A DNA stretch of 64,000 bases from Anaeromyxobacter dehalogenans 2CP-1 (GCF_000022145.1 NC_011891.1:4198501-4262500), one strand, 5' to 3'; positions 27,454 to 38,952 are shown, counted from the first letter of the stretch. The notes: generated from the sequence alone by a model not told the origin. A program made the numbers and translations.

Positions 27454-27531
27454 CGGGCGCGCGAGGTCACGGACCCGCGAAGCAGGGTGGGGCCCGCGGA
27501 GCTCCGCTCCGTGAGGCGGGCGCAGCCCCGT
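27454..27531 (-). repeat. Dispersed intergenic repeat, copy A
   Basis: Conserved core shared with 38477-38557 and, less closely, 62465-62548: GCGCGAGGTCACGG, AGCAGGGTGGGGCCC, the palindrome GCGGAGCTCCGC, then GCGCAGCCCCG. It stops exactly at the pncB stop codon (27532-27534). Read on the minus strand it begins with a GC-rich hairpin after the stop, so it could act as a 3'-end or terminator-like element. Outer GC-rich arms extend to about 27412. Confidence 0.75.
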
Positions 27532-29007
27532 TCAGATGGGCGCGCCGCGGGCCGCCAGCACGAGCTCCGTCCGGAGATCGTGGAGCTCGCGCTCGAGGCC
27601 CACCGGGAACTGGTGCGGGTTCACGAAGCGCTTCACGCCCGCGTGGAAGCGGGCGAGCTGCGCCTGGGTGCGCGCGCGCGCCGCGTCGAGCGGCGGCGGC
27701 CGGTACACCTGCCGCCCGCCGCGGAACACCGGGACGAGCAGGTCCTCGGCCGGCGTGCCCTCCGCGAGCTGGCGGCGGCGGGTGGGATCGAGCGGGTCCA
27801 CCATCACCGGCGACGCCGGGAGGCCGGTGAGCTCGTCGTAGACCACGTCCGCGAGGAAGCCCTGCGGGCCGGAGAACCGGCGCACCTGCAGCAGGCCCGG
27901 GATGGTGGTCTTCGCCGCCTGCTCCGACACCTTCACCCGGTGCTCCCAGCGCGCGTCCGCCGACGCGCGGACCGCGCCCAGCTTGTACACGCCGCCCAGC
28001 GCGCCGTCGTCCTGGCCGGTGACGAGCCGCGTGCCGACGCCCCACACCCCGATGCGCGCGCCCTGGTCCTTCAGGCTCTGGATGATGATCTCGTCGAGCT
28101 CGTTCGAGGCGTACACCGCCGCGCGCGGGAAGCCCGCCTCGTCGAGCATGCGCCGCGCCTGGATCGACAGCCAGGCGAGGTCGCCGGAGTCGAGGCGGAC
28201 GCCGAGCAGGTCGTGCCCGTGCTCGCGCAGCCAGCGCCCCACCTCGACGGCGTTCCGGATCCCGTCCAGGCTGCCGTAGGTGTCCACCAGGAACACGCAG
28301 TTCGCCGGCATCGCCTTCGCGTACTCCAGGAAGGCCTCGCGCTCGCCCGCGTGCAGCATCACCCAGGAGTGCGCGTGCGTCCCCTTCCCCGGGATGCCGT
28401 AGAGCCGCGCGGCCAGGGTGTTCGAGGTGGCGGCGCAGCCGCCCACGTACGCGGCGCGGCTCGCGGCCAGCCCGCCGTCGATCCCCTGCGCCCGCCGCAG
28501 CCCGAACTCGAGCACCGGGTCCCCTCCCGCCGCGAGGCACACCCGCGCGGCCTTGGTGGCCACGAGCGTCTGGAAGTTCACCACCGCGAGCAGCGGCGTC
28601 TCGAGCAGCATGCACGGGATCACCGGCCCGGTGACGCGCACCAGCGGCTCGGTGGGGAACACCACCGTCCCCTCCGGCACCGCGTCCACGTCCACGTCCA
28701 CCTCGAGCGTGCGGAGCGCGTCCAGGAACCCGGCCTCGAACAGCGGCGCGCCGTCCGCGCCGGCCTGCGTGGCCAGCCAGGCGAGGTCCTCGTCGGAGAA
28801 GCGCAGGTGGGACACGAGGTCCATGGCGTGCTCGAGCCCGGCCGCCACCGTGAACCCACCGTGAAACGGGTTCGACCGGAACGAGAGCGTGAACGACGCC
28901 TGCTTCGCCGCCGCGCCGCTCTTCCAGGCCGCGTACGCCATGGTCAGCTCGTAGTAGTCGGTGAGCAGCGCGAGCGAGGGGCGGTAGAGCTGGGACGGGA
29001 CGGACAT
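27532..29007 (-). CDS. pncB: Nicotinate phosphoribosyltransferase
   Basis: A 491-residue enzyme that makes nicotinate mononucleotide from nicotinate and PRPP in the NAD salvage pathway. Family blocks include LLTDYYELTMAYA near the N-terminus, SFRSNPFHGGF, GTHAHSWVM (active-site histidine region), FLVDTYGSLDGI, GVRLDSGDL and GVGTRLVTGQD. The start at 29007 has a GGAG site upstream; a longer open frame upstream is not conserved. Divergent from the aconitase gene. Confidence 0.95.
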   Translation of the reverse strand: MSVPSQLYRPSLALLTDYYELTMAYAAWKSGAAAKQASFTLSFRSNPFHGGFTVAAGLEHAMDLVSHLRFSDEDLAWLATQAGADGAPLFEAGFLDALRTLEVDVDVDAVPEGTVVFPTEPLVRVTGPVIPCMLLETPLLAVVNFQTLVATKAARVCLAAGGDPVLEFGLRRAQGIDGGLAASRAAYVGGCAATSNTLAARLYGIPGKGTHAHSWVMLHAGEREAFLEYAKAMPANCVFLVDTYGSLDGIRNAVEVGRWLREHGHDLLGVRLDSGDLAWLSIQARRMLDEAGFPRAAVYASNELDEIIIQSLKDQGARIGVWGVGTRLVTGQDDGALGGVYKLGAVRASADARWEHRVKVSEQAAKTTIPGLLQVRRFSGPQGFLADVVYDELTGLPASPVMVDPLDPTRRRQLAEGTPAEDLLVPVFRGGRQVYRPPPLDAARARTQAQLARFHAGVKRFVNPHQFPVGLERELHDLRTELVLAARGAPI

Positions 29008-29054
29008 GCGGTCTCCTGACGCGCCACCCCGGGTGCGGGCGGGACCCTCTTTGC

Positions 29055-29082
29055 TTGCTTCGGCGCGGCGCGACGATAAGTA
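29055..29082 (+). promoter_or_regulatory. Possible promoter of the aconitase gene
   Basis: TTGCTT and TAAGTA separated by 16 bp, in a locally less GC-rich stretch 26 bases before the aconitase ATG. The -10 match is weak, so this is only a candidate. Confidence 0.22.
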
Positions 29083-29107
29083 GCCTGCCACCGGAGGCCT
29101 CGCACCC

Positions 29108-31948
<2,841 letters not shown>

Positions 31949-31956
31949 CCCCGGCG

Positions 31957-31991
31957 CCCGCGCGCCGCCGCCGGCCGCGGCGGTGCGCGGG
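31957..31991 (+). terminator. GC-rich hairpin after aconitase
   Basis: A 15-bp stem (CCCGCGCGCCGCCGC against GCGGCGGTGCGCGGG, one G-T pair) with a 5-base loop, nine bases after the stop. No U-tract follows, so it could be a terminator or an mRNA-stabilising end. Confidence 0.55.
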
Positions 31992-32060
31992 GGTGGGCGC
32001 GCCGCGCGGCGCCGGCCGCTTCCTTGCCCGCGCCGCCCGGCGGGCGTAAGAACGCCGGCC

Positions 32061-32366
32061 ATGTCGCTCCACACCCTGCTCGCGTTCGTCGCCCTCGCCG
32101 GTTCCGCCCTGCTCTTCGCGACCGGGGGCCGCGTGCTCGCCACCATCGCGCTCGTGGCGAGCGGCCTCGAGGTGCTGATGGCGCTGGGCGTGCTGCAGCT
32201 CCGCGTGGTGCAGCTGCCGCTCGGGCTGGTGCTCGGCCTCGCGCTCGCGCTCCCCGGCCTGGTCGCCTGGTTCCGCGCCACCGCGAAGCCGGCCATCTCC
32301 GCCGCCACGGTGGTCGCGCTGGTGGGCACGGTGCAGGTGGTCGCCTACGCGGCGCTGCACCGCTGA
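32061..32366 (+). CDS. Small hydrophobic membrane protein of unknown function
   Basis: A 101-residue protein starting at an ATG within a longer open frame. It is almost entirely hydrophobic with four likely membrane helices (TLLAFVALAGSALLFATGG, LATIALVASGLEVLMALGVL, LPLGLVLGLALALPGLV, AATVVALVGTVQVVAYAAL). No family is recognised. Its stop codon lies inside the left arm of the inverted-repeat element that follows. Confidence 0.7.
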   Translation: MSLHTLLAFVALAGSALLFATGGRVLATIALVASGLEVLMALGVLQLRVVQLPLGLVLGLALALPGLVAWFRATAKPAISAATVVALVGTVQVVAYAALHR

Positions 32367-32531
32367 GAGCACGTGAACCCATCCCCTCCCGTCGCCGCGG
32401 CGGCCGATCCGCGTCGCATCGCGTCGTTGCTCCTCCCTCACATGCCTCGGGGCATGCTCGGTCGTCGCGCCTCGCGCTGCTCGCGTCTCGACCGCCTGGC
32501 TCGGTCCGGGGATGGATTCACGCGCTCTGAG
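32363..32531. mobile_element. 169-bp element with 24-bp terminal inverted repeats (MITE-like)
   Basis: The left arm (32363-32386) and the reverse complement of the right arm (32508-32531) agree at 21 of 24 positions; the shared core is GCGTGAAyCCATCCCC-like. The interior has a second inverted repeat, CATGCC-TCGG-GGCATG, and no convincing gene. The left arm overlaps the stop codon of the upstream gene. The structure fits a miniature inverted-repeat element or a large intergenic hairpin. No target-site duplication was identified. Confidence 0.6.
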
Positions 32532-32550
32532 CGCCGCGCCGGCGCGCGCT

Positions 32551-32922
32551 TCAGCGCAGCACGCGCCCGAGCGCGAACACGCCGGCGAGCCCGAACGCCG
32601 CGATCCACACCACCAGCCAGGTGACACCCCAGCCGTCGCGCGCCGGCACCGCCGGCGCGGGCGGCTCCGCGGCGTGCGCCGGCTCCGGCGTCGCCAGGAT
32701 GTCGCGCGAGCGGTCGAGGTCCATGGCGGGCACCATGAGCCGCAGCGCGCGCGTGCCGGGCAGCAGCGCCGCGTCGGCGCCGTCGCGGAACGCGGCCGGG
32801 ATGCCGTCGGCCTCGAGCATGCCGCGGGCGAGCTCCGCCTCGGCGCGCGTCCAGTAGACGGCGACGGTCCGGTACTCCGACGAGTGCTGCGCGCTCCCCT
32901 CGCGCTGCGGCACAAGCTCCAC
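32551..32922 (-). CDS. DUF2007-like domain protein with C-terminal membrane helix
   Basis: A 123-residue protein from a GTG at 32922, preceded by a G-rich ribosome-site-like run; upstream frame is unconserved. Residues about 15-75 (TVAVYWTRAEAELARGMLEA then DGIPAAF) resemble the DUF2007 putative signal-transducing domain, which has a ferredoxin-like fold. A Pro-rich linker leads to one C-terminal membrane helix (GVTWLVVWIAAFGLAGVFAL). This order suggests a tail-anchored protein. Function unknown. Confidence 0.75.
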   Translation of the reverse strand: MELVPQREGSAQHSSEYRTVAVYWTRAEAELARGMLEADGIPAAFRDGADAALLPGTRALRLMVPAMDLDRSRDILATPEPAHAAEPPAPAVPARDGWGVTWLVVWIAAFGLAGVFALGRVLR

Positions 32923-33057
32923 TGGCTCGCCCCCCCAGGCACCCCGATGCTGCCAAACTCTCGCGCCCGGGTCCAATGCGGGCTCGCCTGTTCGTGCGAG
33001 GTGCACGTCCTGTCGCCCGCCAACGGGCGAGGCCGGACGCCGGGCGCGCACCCGGCG

Positions 33058-34314
33058 TCACGCCGCCCGGACGGTGGGTGCGGGACCGGCCGCCGCCGCG
33101 GGCGCCGTCCCCATCCGCCAGCGGAGGAGCGGAGGCGTCACCAGCGTGGTCACGAGCACCATGGCGACGATGGCCGCGAACGCGCCCGGCCCGAGCAGCG
33201 GCCGCCCGCCGGGCGCGAGCGACATGCCGATGTTCGCGAAGATGAGCCCCACCTCGCCGCGCGGGATCATCCCGAGCCCCACCGCGAGCCGGTCCACCCC
33301 CGGCGTCACCACCGCGAGCGCGCACGCCTGCTTGCCGAGGATCGCCGCCACCGAGAGCGCGCCCGCGAGCGCGAGCGAGCCGGTGCCCAGCGCGCCGAGG
33401 TCGACCGCGAGGCCCATCCGCACGAAGAACAGCGGGACGAGCACCGCCGCGAGCGGGGTGAGCCGCTCCTCGAGCCGCTCCGCGCCGTCGCTCAGCTCCG
33501 CGAACGGCACGCCCTCCAGCACCAGCCCGGCCGCGAACGCGCCCACGATGGGCGCGAGCCCCACCGCCGAGGCCGCCCAGGACAGGGCGAAGCAGACCAC
33601 CAGCGCCAGCGTGAACAGCACGCCCTGGCCCCGGAGCCGCGCCGCGATCGCGAACAGCCGCGGCGCCGCCCACCGGCCCGCCACGAGCGCGACGCCGAGG
33701 AACCCGACCGCCTTCGCGCCGACCCACGCCAGGACCGTCATCACCCCGGAGCCGCCGCCGCCGCCGGCCAGGCCGACCATCACCGCCAGCACGAGCAGGC
33801 CGAGCACGTCATCGATCACCGCCGCGCCGAGGACGATCTGCCCGGCCGGCGAGCCGATGCGGCCCATGTCGCGGAGCACGCGGGCGGTGATGCCCACGCT
33901 GGTGGCCGAGAGCGCCGCGCCCAGGAACAGGTGCGCGACCGGGCTCGCCTCCGGCAGGAGCCACGCGCCCACCCCGTAGCCGAGCGCCATGGGCACCACC
34001 ACGCCGATGCACGCCACCAGGAACGCGGACGCGCCGACCTTCACCAGATCGGCGAAGCGCGTGGAGAGCCCGACCTCGAACAGCAGCAGGATGACGCCGA
34101 GCTCCGCGAGCGCCTCCAGCACCGCGTCGCGCGCCAGCCCCTCCGTCCCGTGCAGCCCGAGGGCGGGGAGCGCGCCGAGCGCGACGCCGGCGAGGAGCTC
34201 GCCGAGGACGGGCGGCTGTCCCAGCCGGGCCGCGAGGACGCCGCCGAGCTTCGCGGCGGTGAGCAGGACGGCGAGGGCGACGAGCAGGTGCGCGATCACG
34301 ATGGAAGCCTCCAC
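33058..34314 (-). CDS. CPA2-family cation:proton antiporter
   Basis: A 418-residue polytopic membrane protein of the Kef/NhaP-like CPA2 family with about 12-13 helices. Conserved regions are GQPPVLGELLAGVALG, ILLLFEVGLSTRFADL, GAALSATSVGITARVL and the ion-site motif GAAVIDDVLGLLVLA with two adjacent aspartates. RGEVGLIFANIGMSLA is also typical. No C-terminal RCK/TrkA domain is present. GTG at 34314 is the best start although its ribosome site is weak; a GTG at 34299 is an alternative. Likely sodium or potassium/proton exchange in the inner membrane. Confidence 0.9.
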   Translation of the reverse strand: MEASIVIAHLLVALAVLLTAAKLGGVLAARLGQPPVLGELLAGVALGALPALGLHGTEGLARDAVLEALAELGVILLLFEVGLSTRFADLVKVGASAFLVACIGVVVPMALGYGVGAWLLPEASPVAHLFLGAALSATSVGITARVLRDMGRIGSPAGQIVLGAAVIDDVLGLLVLAVMVGLAGGGGGSGVMTVLAWVGAKAVGFLGVALVAGRWAAPRLFAIAARLRGQGVLFTLALVVCFALSWAASAVGLAPIVGAFAAGLVLEGVPFAELSDGAERLEERLTPLAAVLVPLFFVRMGLAVDLGALGTGSLALAGALSVAAILGKQACALAVVTPGVDRLAVGLGMIPRGEVGLIFANIGMSLAPGGRPLLGPGAFAAIVAMVLVTTLVTPPLLRWRMGTAPAAAAGPAPTVRAA

Positions 34315-34655
34315 TGCGCCGGCTGCCAGCGGTCCGGGCAGCGGCGCCGGCGCGCTGCCCGGATCGGCGGCGGGGGCCGGCCCGGCGAGGCGCGCCGCCG
34401 GCCGGGATGGCCCGCCACCGCGGTCCGCCGCGGGAGAAATGCATCCGCCGGACCACGGCGGGTCGGGAGGCGCCGCCACGCGTCCGCGCGCCTCGGCCGC
34501 CGGCCCGTGGATCCGGGGCCGGCGCCCTCCCCGGCGCCCGCCCATGTCAGAGGCTCCGGCTAGGGTCCGCTCGCCGACCCTTCCCCGCGCCTGGCCGTGA
34601 CCGGCCTGGGCGCGACGGGAGCAGGGGCGGTGTCCGCTAGGTGGAGGTTCCGAGA
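34315..34655. other. Intergenic region without supported gene
   Basis: This 341-bp gap separates the divergent antiporter and Cys-pair protein genes. Several open frames cross it but none shows a ribosome site, family motif or codon pattern that I can support. It presumably holds promoters for both genes. I see no clear operator or hairpin. Confidence 0.5.
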
Positions 34656-35090
34656 ATGGCCGTGAAGGTCATGGTGGCACCCGCGATCGTGAAGGGCGAG
34701 CTCGACAAGCCGCGATCTCCCGGCCGGCAGAAGGAGCCCGGCGACGCCGCGAAGCCCAGGCGGCGCCGCTCGTCCGTCTACGACGCCGACGGCAACGAGG
34801 TCTTCATCACGCTCATGTGCCTGAAGTGCCACAAGATGCGGCCGCTCTCGCAGTTCGGCCTGCGCCGCATGGCCGACGGCGCCATCCGGAACCAGCCGTG
34901 GTGCCGGACCTGCCGGTCCGGGACCGCCGAGAAGCCGCGCGGGGGGGCTGCAGAAACCGTGGAGTCCTCCGCGGTGGAGGCCCCCCCGGCCGCGAACGGG
35001 GTGGCCGCGCCGGCCGAGCCGGAGCGCAAGCGCGCCTCGGGCGCGGTGGCCGCCGAGGTCGCCGCCGCCCTGGCGGCAGGCCGCGGATAG
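34656..35090 (+). CDS. Small CxxC/CxxC zinc-finger-like protein
   Basis: A 144-residue protein starting at an ATG eight bases after GGAGG. Residues about 53-86 hold two Cys pairs (MCLKCHKMRPLSQFGLRR, then PWCRTCRS) spaced like a zinc finger of the HNH-associated or trans-acting-regulator type. The N-terminus is basic (KPRRRRSS) and the C-terminus is Ala-rich and acidic. No full family is recognised. A nucleic-acid or protein-binding role is plausible from the basic patch and metal motif. Confidence 0.7.
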   Translation: MAVKVMVAPAIVKGELDKPRSPGRQKEPGDAAKPRRRRSSVYDADGNEVFITLMCLKCHKMRPLSQFGLRRMADGAIRNQPWCRTCRSGTAEKPRGGAAETVESSAVEAPPAANGVAAPAEPERKRASGAVAAEVAAALAAGRG

Positions 35091-35548
35091 CCGCCGGGCC
35101 CGCACCGGGGATCGGGTGGCCCGCGGGGCCGGGGGCGGTGCGCCGCCCTGGGGTGCTGGCGCGCTCGCCTCCGGGGCGCGCCGGCCGCCGGCGCCGCGCG
35201 CTCGGTGGCGAGCGGCATTTGGTCGCGGCGGCGCGCGCTCCGGCGAGCGCGCGCCCGCCGGCACGCCCGCTCGACCCGGGACGGACGGCGCGTTCGCCTG
35301 CGAGCGAAACCCCAGGATTTGCCGGGCGCTGCCTGCGCACATCGGCGCCATTGACCAATCGCGCGGGCTGAAGTGGACTGCTCCGGGCGCTCGCCCGGCG
35401 CCTTTCAAAGCGTAAATAGACCTTTGTGCTCCACGACTTAGCGGCCCTTTCCCGTTTGCGCCGTCCCCTCGCCCGCGAGTAGGATTCGGGCCCTCGCGTT
35501 ACGAAATCCCAAGCAACTCAAACCTTCAGACAGTTGGCCGGAGTGACC
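35091..35548 (+). other. Long leader/intergenic region before citrate synthase
   Basis: The 458-bp gap is GC-rich and featureless for its first 250 bp. From about 35280 to the citrate synthase start it becomes much richer in A and T (e.g. around 35400-35430), as expected of a promoter region for a highly expressed gene. No gene is supported in it. Confidence 0.5.
35456..35485 (+). promoter_or_regulatory. Possible housekeeping promoter of citrate synthase
   Basis: TTGCGC and TAGGAT are spaced by 18 bp within the AT-richer zone, 64 bases before the ATG. The match to the sigma-70 consensus is moderate. Confidence 0.3.
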
Positions 35549-36880
35549 ATGGCTGAGTCCACGCTGAAGCAGGTGCTGAAGCAGAAGATCGAGGCGTTCC
35601 GCCCGCGGATTCAGAAGCTGAACAAGGAGTTCGGCGAGGTGGTGATCGACAAGGTCAACATCGGCCAGGCGATCGGCGGCGCCCGCGACGTCCGCTGCCT
35701 CGTGACCGACATCTCGTACCTCGACCCGCAGGAAGGCATCCGCTTCCGCGGCAAGACCATCCCCGAGACCTTCGAGGCGCTCAAGGCGCACGTGGTCCCG
35801 GGCGGCGAGATGCCGACCGTGGAGAGCTTCTTCTACTTCCTGCTCACGGGCGAGATCCCGACGAAGGAGCAGGCGCAGGAGGTGTTCGCGGAGTTCAAGA
35901 AGCGCGAGGCGCTCCCGCAGTACGTCATCGACGTGCTCCGCGCGATGCCGCGCGACTCGCACCCGATGGCGATGTTCTCGGCCGGCATCGTCACGATGCA
36001 GCGCGAGTCGGTGTTCGCGAAGCGCTACGGCGAGGGCAACCTCAAGAAGACGGACATGTGGGACCCGATGTACGAGGACGCGATGACGCTCGTCGCGCGC
36101 CTCCCGGTGCTCGCCGCGTACATCTACCGGATGAAGTACAAGGGTGACACGCACATCGCGTCGGACGCGAGCCTCGATCTCGGCGGCAACTTCGCCAAGA
36201 TGATCGGGCAGGTGAAGCCGTACGACGACGTGGCCCGCATGTACTTCATCCTGCACTCGGATCACGAGTCGGGGAACGTCTCGGCCCACACCTCGCACCT
36301 GGTCGCGTCGGCGCTCTCCGACGCGTACTACTCCTACTCGGCCGGCATCAACGGCCTCGCCGGCCCGCTGCACGGCCTCGCGAACCAGGAGGTGCTCGGC
36401 TGGATCCAGCAGACGATGAAGAAGCTGAACAACCAGGTGCCCTCGAAGGAGCAGCTGAAGCAGTTCCTCTGGGACACGCTGAACTCGGGCCAGGTGATCC
36501 CGGGCTACGGCCACGCGGTGCTCCGCAAGACCGACCCCCGCTACACGGCGCAGAACGAGTTCGCGAAGAAGCACCTGCCGAACGACCCGCTCTTCCAGCT
36601 CGTGAACATGATCTACGAGGTGGCGCCGGGCGTCCTCACCGAGCACGGCAAGACCAAGAACCCGTGGCCGAACGTGGACGCGCACTCGGGCGTGATCCAG
36701 TGGTACTACGGCGTCCGCGAGTGGGACTTCTACACGGTCCTCTTCGGCGTCGGCCGCGCGCTCGGCGTGCTCGCCAACCTCGTGTGGGACCGCGGCCTCG
36801 GCTACGCCATCGAGCGGCCGAAGTCGGTCACCACCGAGATGCTGGAGAAGTGGGCGCACGAGGGCGGCCGGAAGATCTAG
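35549..36880 (+). CDS. gltA: Citrate synthase, eukaryote-like type
   Basis: A 443-residue citrate synthase that condenses oxaloacetate and acetyl-CoA at the entry of the TCA cycle. ATG at 35549 follows GGAG. The sequence matches mitochondrial-type enzymes rather than the usual bacterial hexameric form: SDHESGNVSAHTSHLVASAL, then NGLAGPLHGLANQEVLGW and PGYGHAVLRKTDPRY. The catalytic histidines and aspartate are in the HGLANQ, GYGHAVL and VDAHSG segments. Such enzymes are known from Geobacteraceae and some myxobacteria. Codon use is strongly biased, consistent with high expression. A perfect terminator hairpin follows. Confidence 0.95.
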   Translation: MAESTLKQVLKQKIEAFRPRIQKLNKEFGEVVIDKVNIGQAIGGARDVRCLVTDISYLDPQEGIRFRGKTIPETFEALKAHVVPGGEMPTVESFFYFLLTGEIPTKEQAQEVFAEFKKREALPQYVIDVLRAMPRDSHPMAMFSAGIVTMQRESVFAKRYGEGNLKKTDMWDPMYEDAMTLVARLPVLAAYIYRMKYKGDTHIASDASLDLGGNFAKMIGQVKPYDDVARMYFILHSDHESGNVSAHTSHLVASALSDAYYSYSAGINGLAGPLHGLANQEVLGWIQQTMKKLNNQVPSKEQLKQFLWDTLNSGQVIPGYGHAVLRKTDPRYTAQNEFAKKHLPNDPLFQLVNMIYEVAPGVLTEHGKTKNPWPNVDAHSGVIQWYYGVREWDFYTVLFGVGRALGVLANLVWDRGLGYAIERPKSVTTEMLEKWAHEGGRKI

Positions 36881-36910
36881 GCCCGCGCCCCGCAGCAGCC
36901 TGAAGACACC

Positions 36911-36944
36911 GAAGGCCGCCCGCGAGGGCGGCCTTCTCCGTTTC
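36911..36944 (+). terminator. Rho-independent-type terminator of citrate synthase
   Basis: A perfect 11-bp stem, GAAGGCCGCCC against GGGCGGCCTTC, with GCGA tetraloop, followed by TCCGTTT. It lies 30 bases after the stop codon. Confidence 0.85.
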
Positions 36945-37028
36945 CGGATGTCGGAGGCGGCGCGCGCGCTCGCGCCCGGGCGCGGCCGGCGCTCCCCGCT
37001 CCCGGGGGCGCCGGCGCGCGTCCCGCGA

Positions 37029-38243
37029 TCAGCGCGCCGCGGGGAGCGCGACCGGGGTGGCGGGGACGGCCGCCGGCGCCTGCGTCGCGGCCACGGCACC
37101 GCCGAGCGCGGCGTCGAGCGCGGTGCGCCGCGCGTCGTAGGCGGGGCGGCGGGCGGGGTCGAGCGAGGCGCGGCGGATCTTGTGGATCTCGAACGGATCC
37201 AGGATCCGGCCGTCGGGCGCCTCGAGCTGATAGTGCAGGTGCGGCGCGGTGGAGTGGCCGGTGTTCCCGGACAGCGCGATCTGCTCGCCCTTCTTCACGC
37301 GCCGGCCCGGGACCATGTCCTTGGGCAGCACCTCGAGGTGCAGGAAGATCGCGTGCCGCCCGGAGGCGGGATCGCGGAGGTCGAGGCAGTTGCCGTTCCC
37401 GGCGAAGTTCCAGTTCCGCCGCTCGATGACGCCGTCGAACGTGGCGAACACCGGCGTGCCGGTGGGCGTGCGAAAGTCCACGCCCTTGTGGCGGCGGCCG
37501 TCGCGCAGCAGCGAGGTGACCTGGTCGTACTCGTGGATGGGCGCGTCCACCAGCAGCTCCTCGAGCTCGGTGCCGTCGGCGCGGTAGTAGCGCGGCCAGC
37601 GCGATCCCTCGGGCTGGAAGCGGTACGCGGCGAACACGCGGCCGAGCTTCTGCGACGCGAACCGCACCGCCTCGACCACCGGCTCGCCCGACGCGGGCAG
37701 GCCCTGGGCGGCAGGCGCCGGCGGCGAGTAGAGGATCTCGATCCGGTCGCCCTTGCGGCCGTCGCGGGCGACGCGGAGGTCCCAGACGAGCAGCCGGTTC
37801 ACCACCTGCGTGAGCTGCTCGCCGACGTCCCGGTCCTCGGGCGGGAGCGCGCGCTGGATCGACTCCTCCAGCGCCCCGGAGAGCGTCGCGACGACGCGGC
37901 GCGGGCCGGCGGGCGCGGCGGGCGGCGCCGCGGCGGGCGCGGGCGCCGCTGCGGTCGCGCTCGCGTCCGGCGCCGCGGCCGGGGCGGCCGGCGCAGCCCC
38001 GGGGGCAGGGGCGGCCTGCTGGACCGCGGCGGCGGGCGCGGCCGGCGCCTGCGCGCCGGGGGCGGCGTCGCCCGGGGACGCTCCGCCGATCGCGAAGCGG
38101 CCGCCGGGAGCCGTGAGGCGGCCGAGCAGGATGCCCGCGGCGAGCGCCACCCCCAGCGCGATTCCGACGCCGACTCGGCGCGCTCCGGGCCGCGGCGTGT
38201 GCCCCGGCCGGTGGGGAGGCGGATCGATGGAGAGGCTGACCAT
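37029..38243 (-). CDS. M23-family metallopeptidase (peptidoglycan endopeptidase)
   Basis: A 404-residue protein with one N-terminal membrane helix (VGVGIALGVALAAGILLG) and a long Ala/Pro-rich stretch (residues about 50-130). An OapA/NlpD-like region and a C-terminal LytM/M23 domain follow. Zinc-site motifs are visible: HKGVDF (HxxxD) and the HLHYQ (HxH) segment in GHSTAPHLHYQLEA. All ligands appear intact, so it should be an active peptidoglycan hydrolase, acting in the periplasm on cell-wall cross-links. Confidence 0.92.
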   Translation of the reverse strand: MVSLSIDPPPHRPGHTPRPGARRVGVGIALGVALAAGILLGRLTAPGGRFAIGGASPGDAAPGAQAPAAPAAAVQQAAPAPGAAPAAPAAAPDASATAAAPAPAAAPPAAPAGPRRVVATLSGALEESIQRALPPEDRDVGEQLTQVVNRLLVWDLRVARDGRKGDRIEILYSPPAPAAQGLPASGEPVVEAVRFASQKLGRVFAAYRFQPEGSRWPRYYRADGTELEELLVDAPIHEYDQVTSLLRDGRRHKGVDFRTPTGTPVFATFDGVIERRNWNFAGNGNCLDLRDPASGRHAIFLHLEVLPKDMVPGRRVKKGEQIALSGNTGHSTAPHLHYQLEAPDGRILDPFEIHKIRRASLDPARRPAYDARRTALDAALGGAVAATQAPAAVPATPVALPAAR

Positions 38244-38476
38244 GTGCGGGGCTCCGGGGGTGCGGGAGGGCGACGGGAGGGCGGATGATAAACGGCCGAC
38301 CGGCCCGCGATCTTCCGCCCAAGGGACGCCCCGCGGGCTCCCTCGCGGGCCTGCCCTCCGCCCTCCCCCGTCCGAGCGATCGAGCGGTCGGTCGACCGCG
38401 TTGCACCGAGCGCAGCCAGGGCTGCCCCGAGCGCGGCAGCGCCGCGCCGCGGGGACGTCGCGCGAGCCCGCGAAGG

Positions 38477-38557
38477 CGGGCGCGCGAGGTCACGGGCCCC
38501 CGCGCAGCAGGGTGGGGCCCCGCGGAGCTCCGCTCCGTGGGGCGGGGCGCAGCCCCG
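38477..38557 (-). repeat. Dispersed intergenic repeat, copy B
   Basis: Nearly identical to copy A at 27454-27531: GCGCGAGGTCACGGG, GCAGCAGGGTGGGGCCC, palindrome GCGGAGCTCCGC, GGGGCGCAGCCCCG. It again ends exactly at the stop codon (38558-38560) of the minus-strand gene. The rest of the 314-bp gap (38244-38476) holds GC-rich sequence and a CGGTCGACCG palindrome at 38389, with no gene. Confidence 0.75.
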
Positions 38558-38905
38558 TCAGAAGAAGAATCGGTCCGTCACGCCGGCGGACCACTCGAGG
38601 ATCGTCGGCCAGCCCACCACCGCGTCCAGCGTCCGCTCCGCGTCGGCGAGCGCGACCTTCTGCTCGACGACGCTGGCGCTGCACGCGATCAGGCGGCACT
38701 CGCCCACCGTCCGGGCCTGCTGAAGCGCCGCACCCGGCTCCTCCGGGTCGGCGTCGTGCGCGGCCACCAGCGCCGGGACGGCCGGGCCGAACAGGTAGAC
38801 GTCCACCCGGTCGCCCAGCGCGGCGGCGGCCAGGGCGGCGGAGCCGGCCAGGCGGAGCGCGCCGGCGTCGGCGTGCGACACGAAGATCACGGCGCGGCGC
38901 TCCAT
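38558..38905 (-). CDS. DsrE/F-like small protein
   Basis: A 115-residue protein with the alpha/beta pattern of the DsrE/DsrF/TusD family: RAVIFVSHADAGALRLAGSA, GDRVDVYLFGPAV, LIACSASVVEQ. Its single cysteine-containing strand aligns with the Cys of sulfur-relay members, but the pattern is loose and the function is not assured. It is divergent from the S1-domain gene with a 47-bp gap. Confidence 0.7.
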   Translation of the reverse strand: MERRAVIFVSHADAGALRLAGSAALAAAALGDRVDVYLFGPAVPALVAAHDADPEEPGAALQQARTVGECRLIACSASVVEQKVALADAERTLDAVVGWPTILEWSAGVTDRFFF

Positions 38906-38952
38906 GCGCCCCTTTTACGCGAGACCCGGCGCCTGTGCTATGAGACGCCGCC

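Noticed and set aside
27386-27470. Short MTSRAR-type open frames in the dispersed repeats
   Set aside because: They reflect repeat sequence similarity, not evident coding selection, and lack ribosome sites.
32373-32624. A small open frame inside the inverted-repeat element
   Set aside because: It has no ribosome site and runs through the hairpin arms; no family resemblance.
34315-35548. tRNA or other structured RNA in the longer intergenic gaps
   Set aside because: I found no cloverleaf or T-loop signature and no recognisable riboswitch core.
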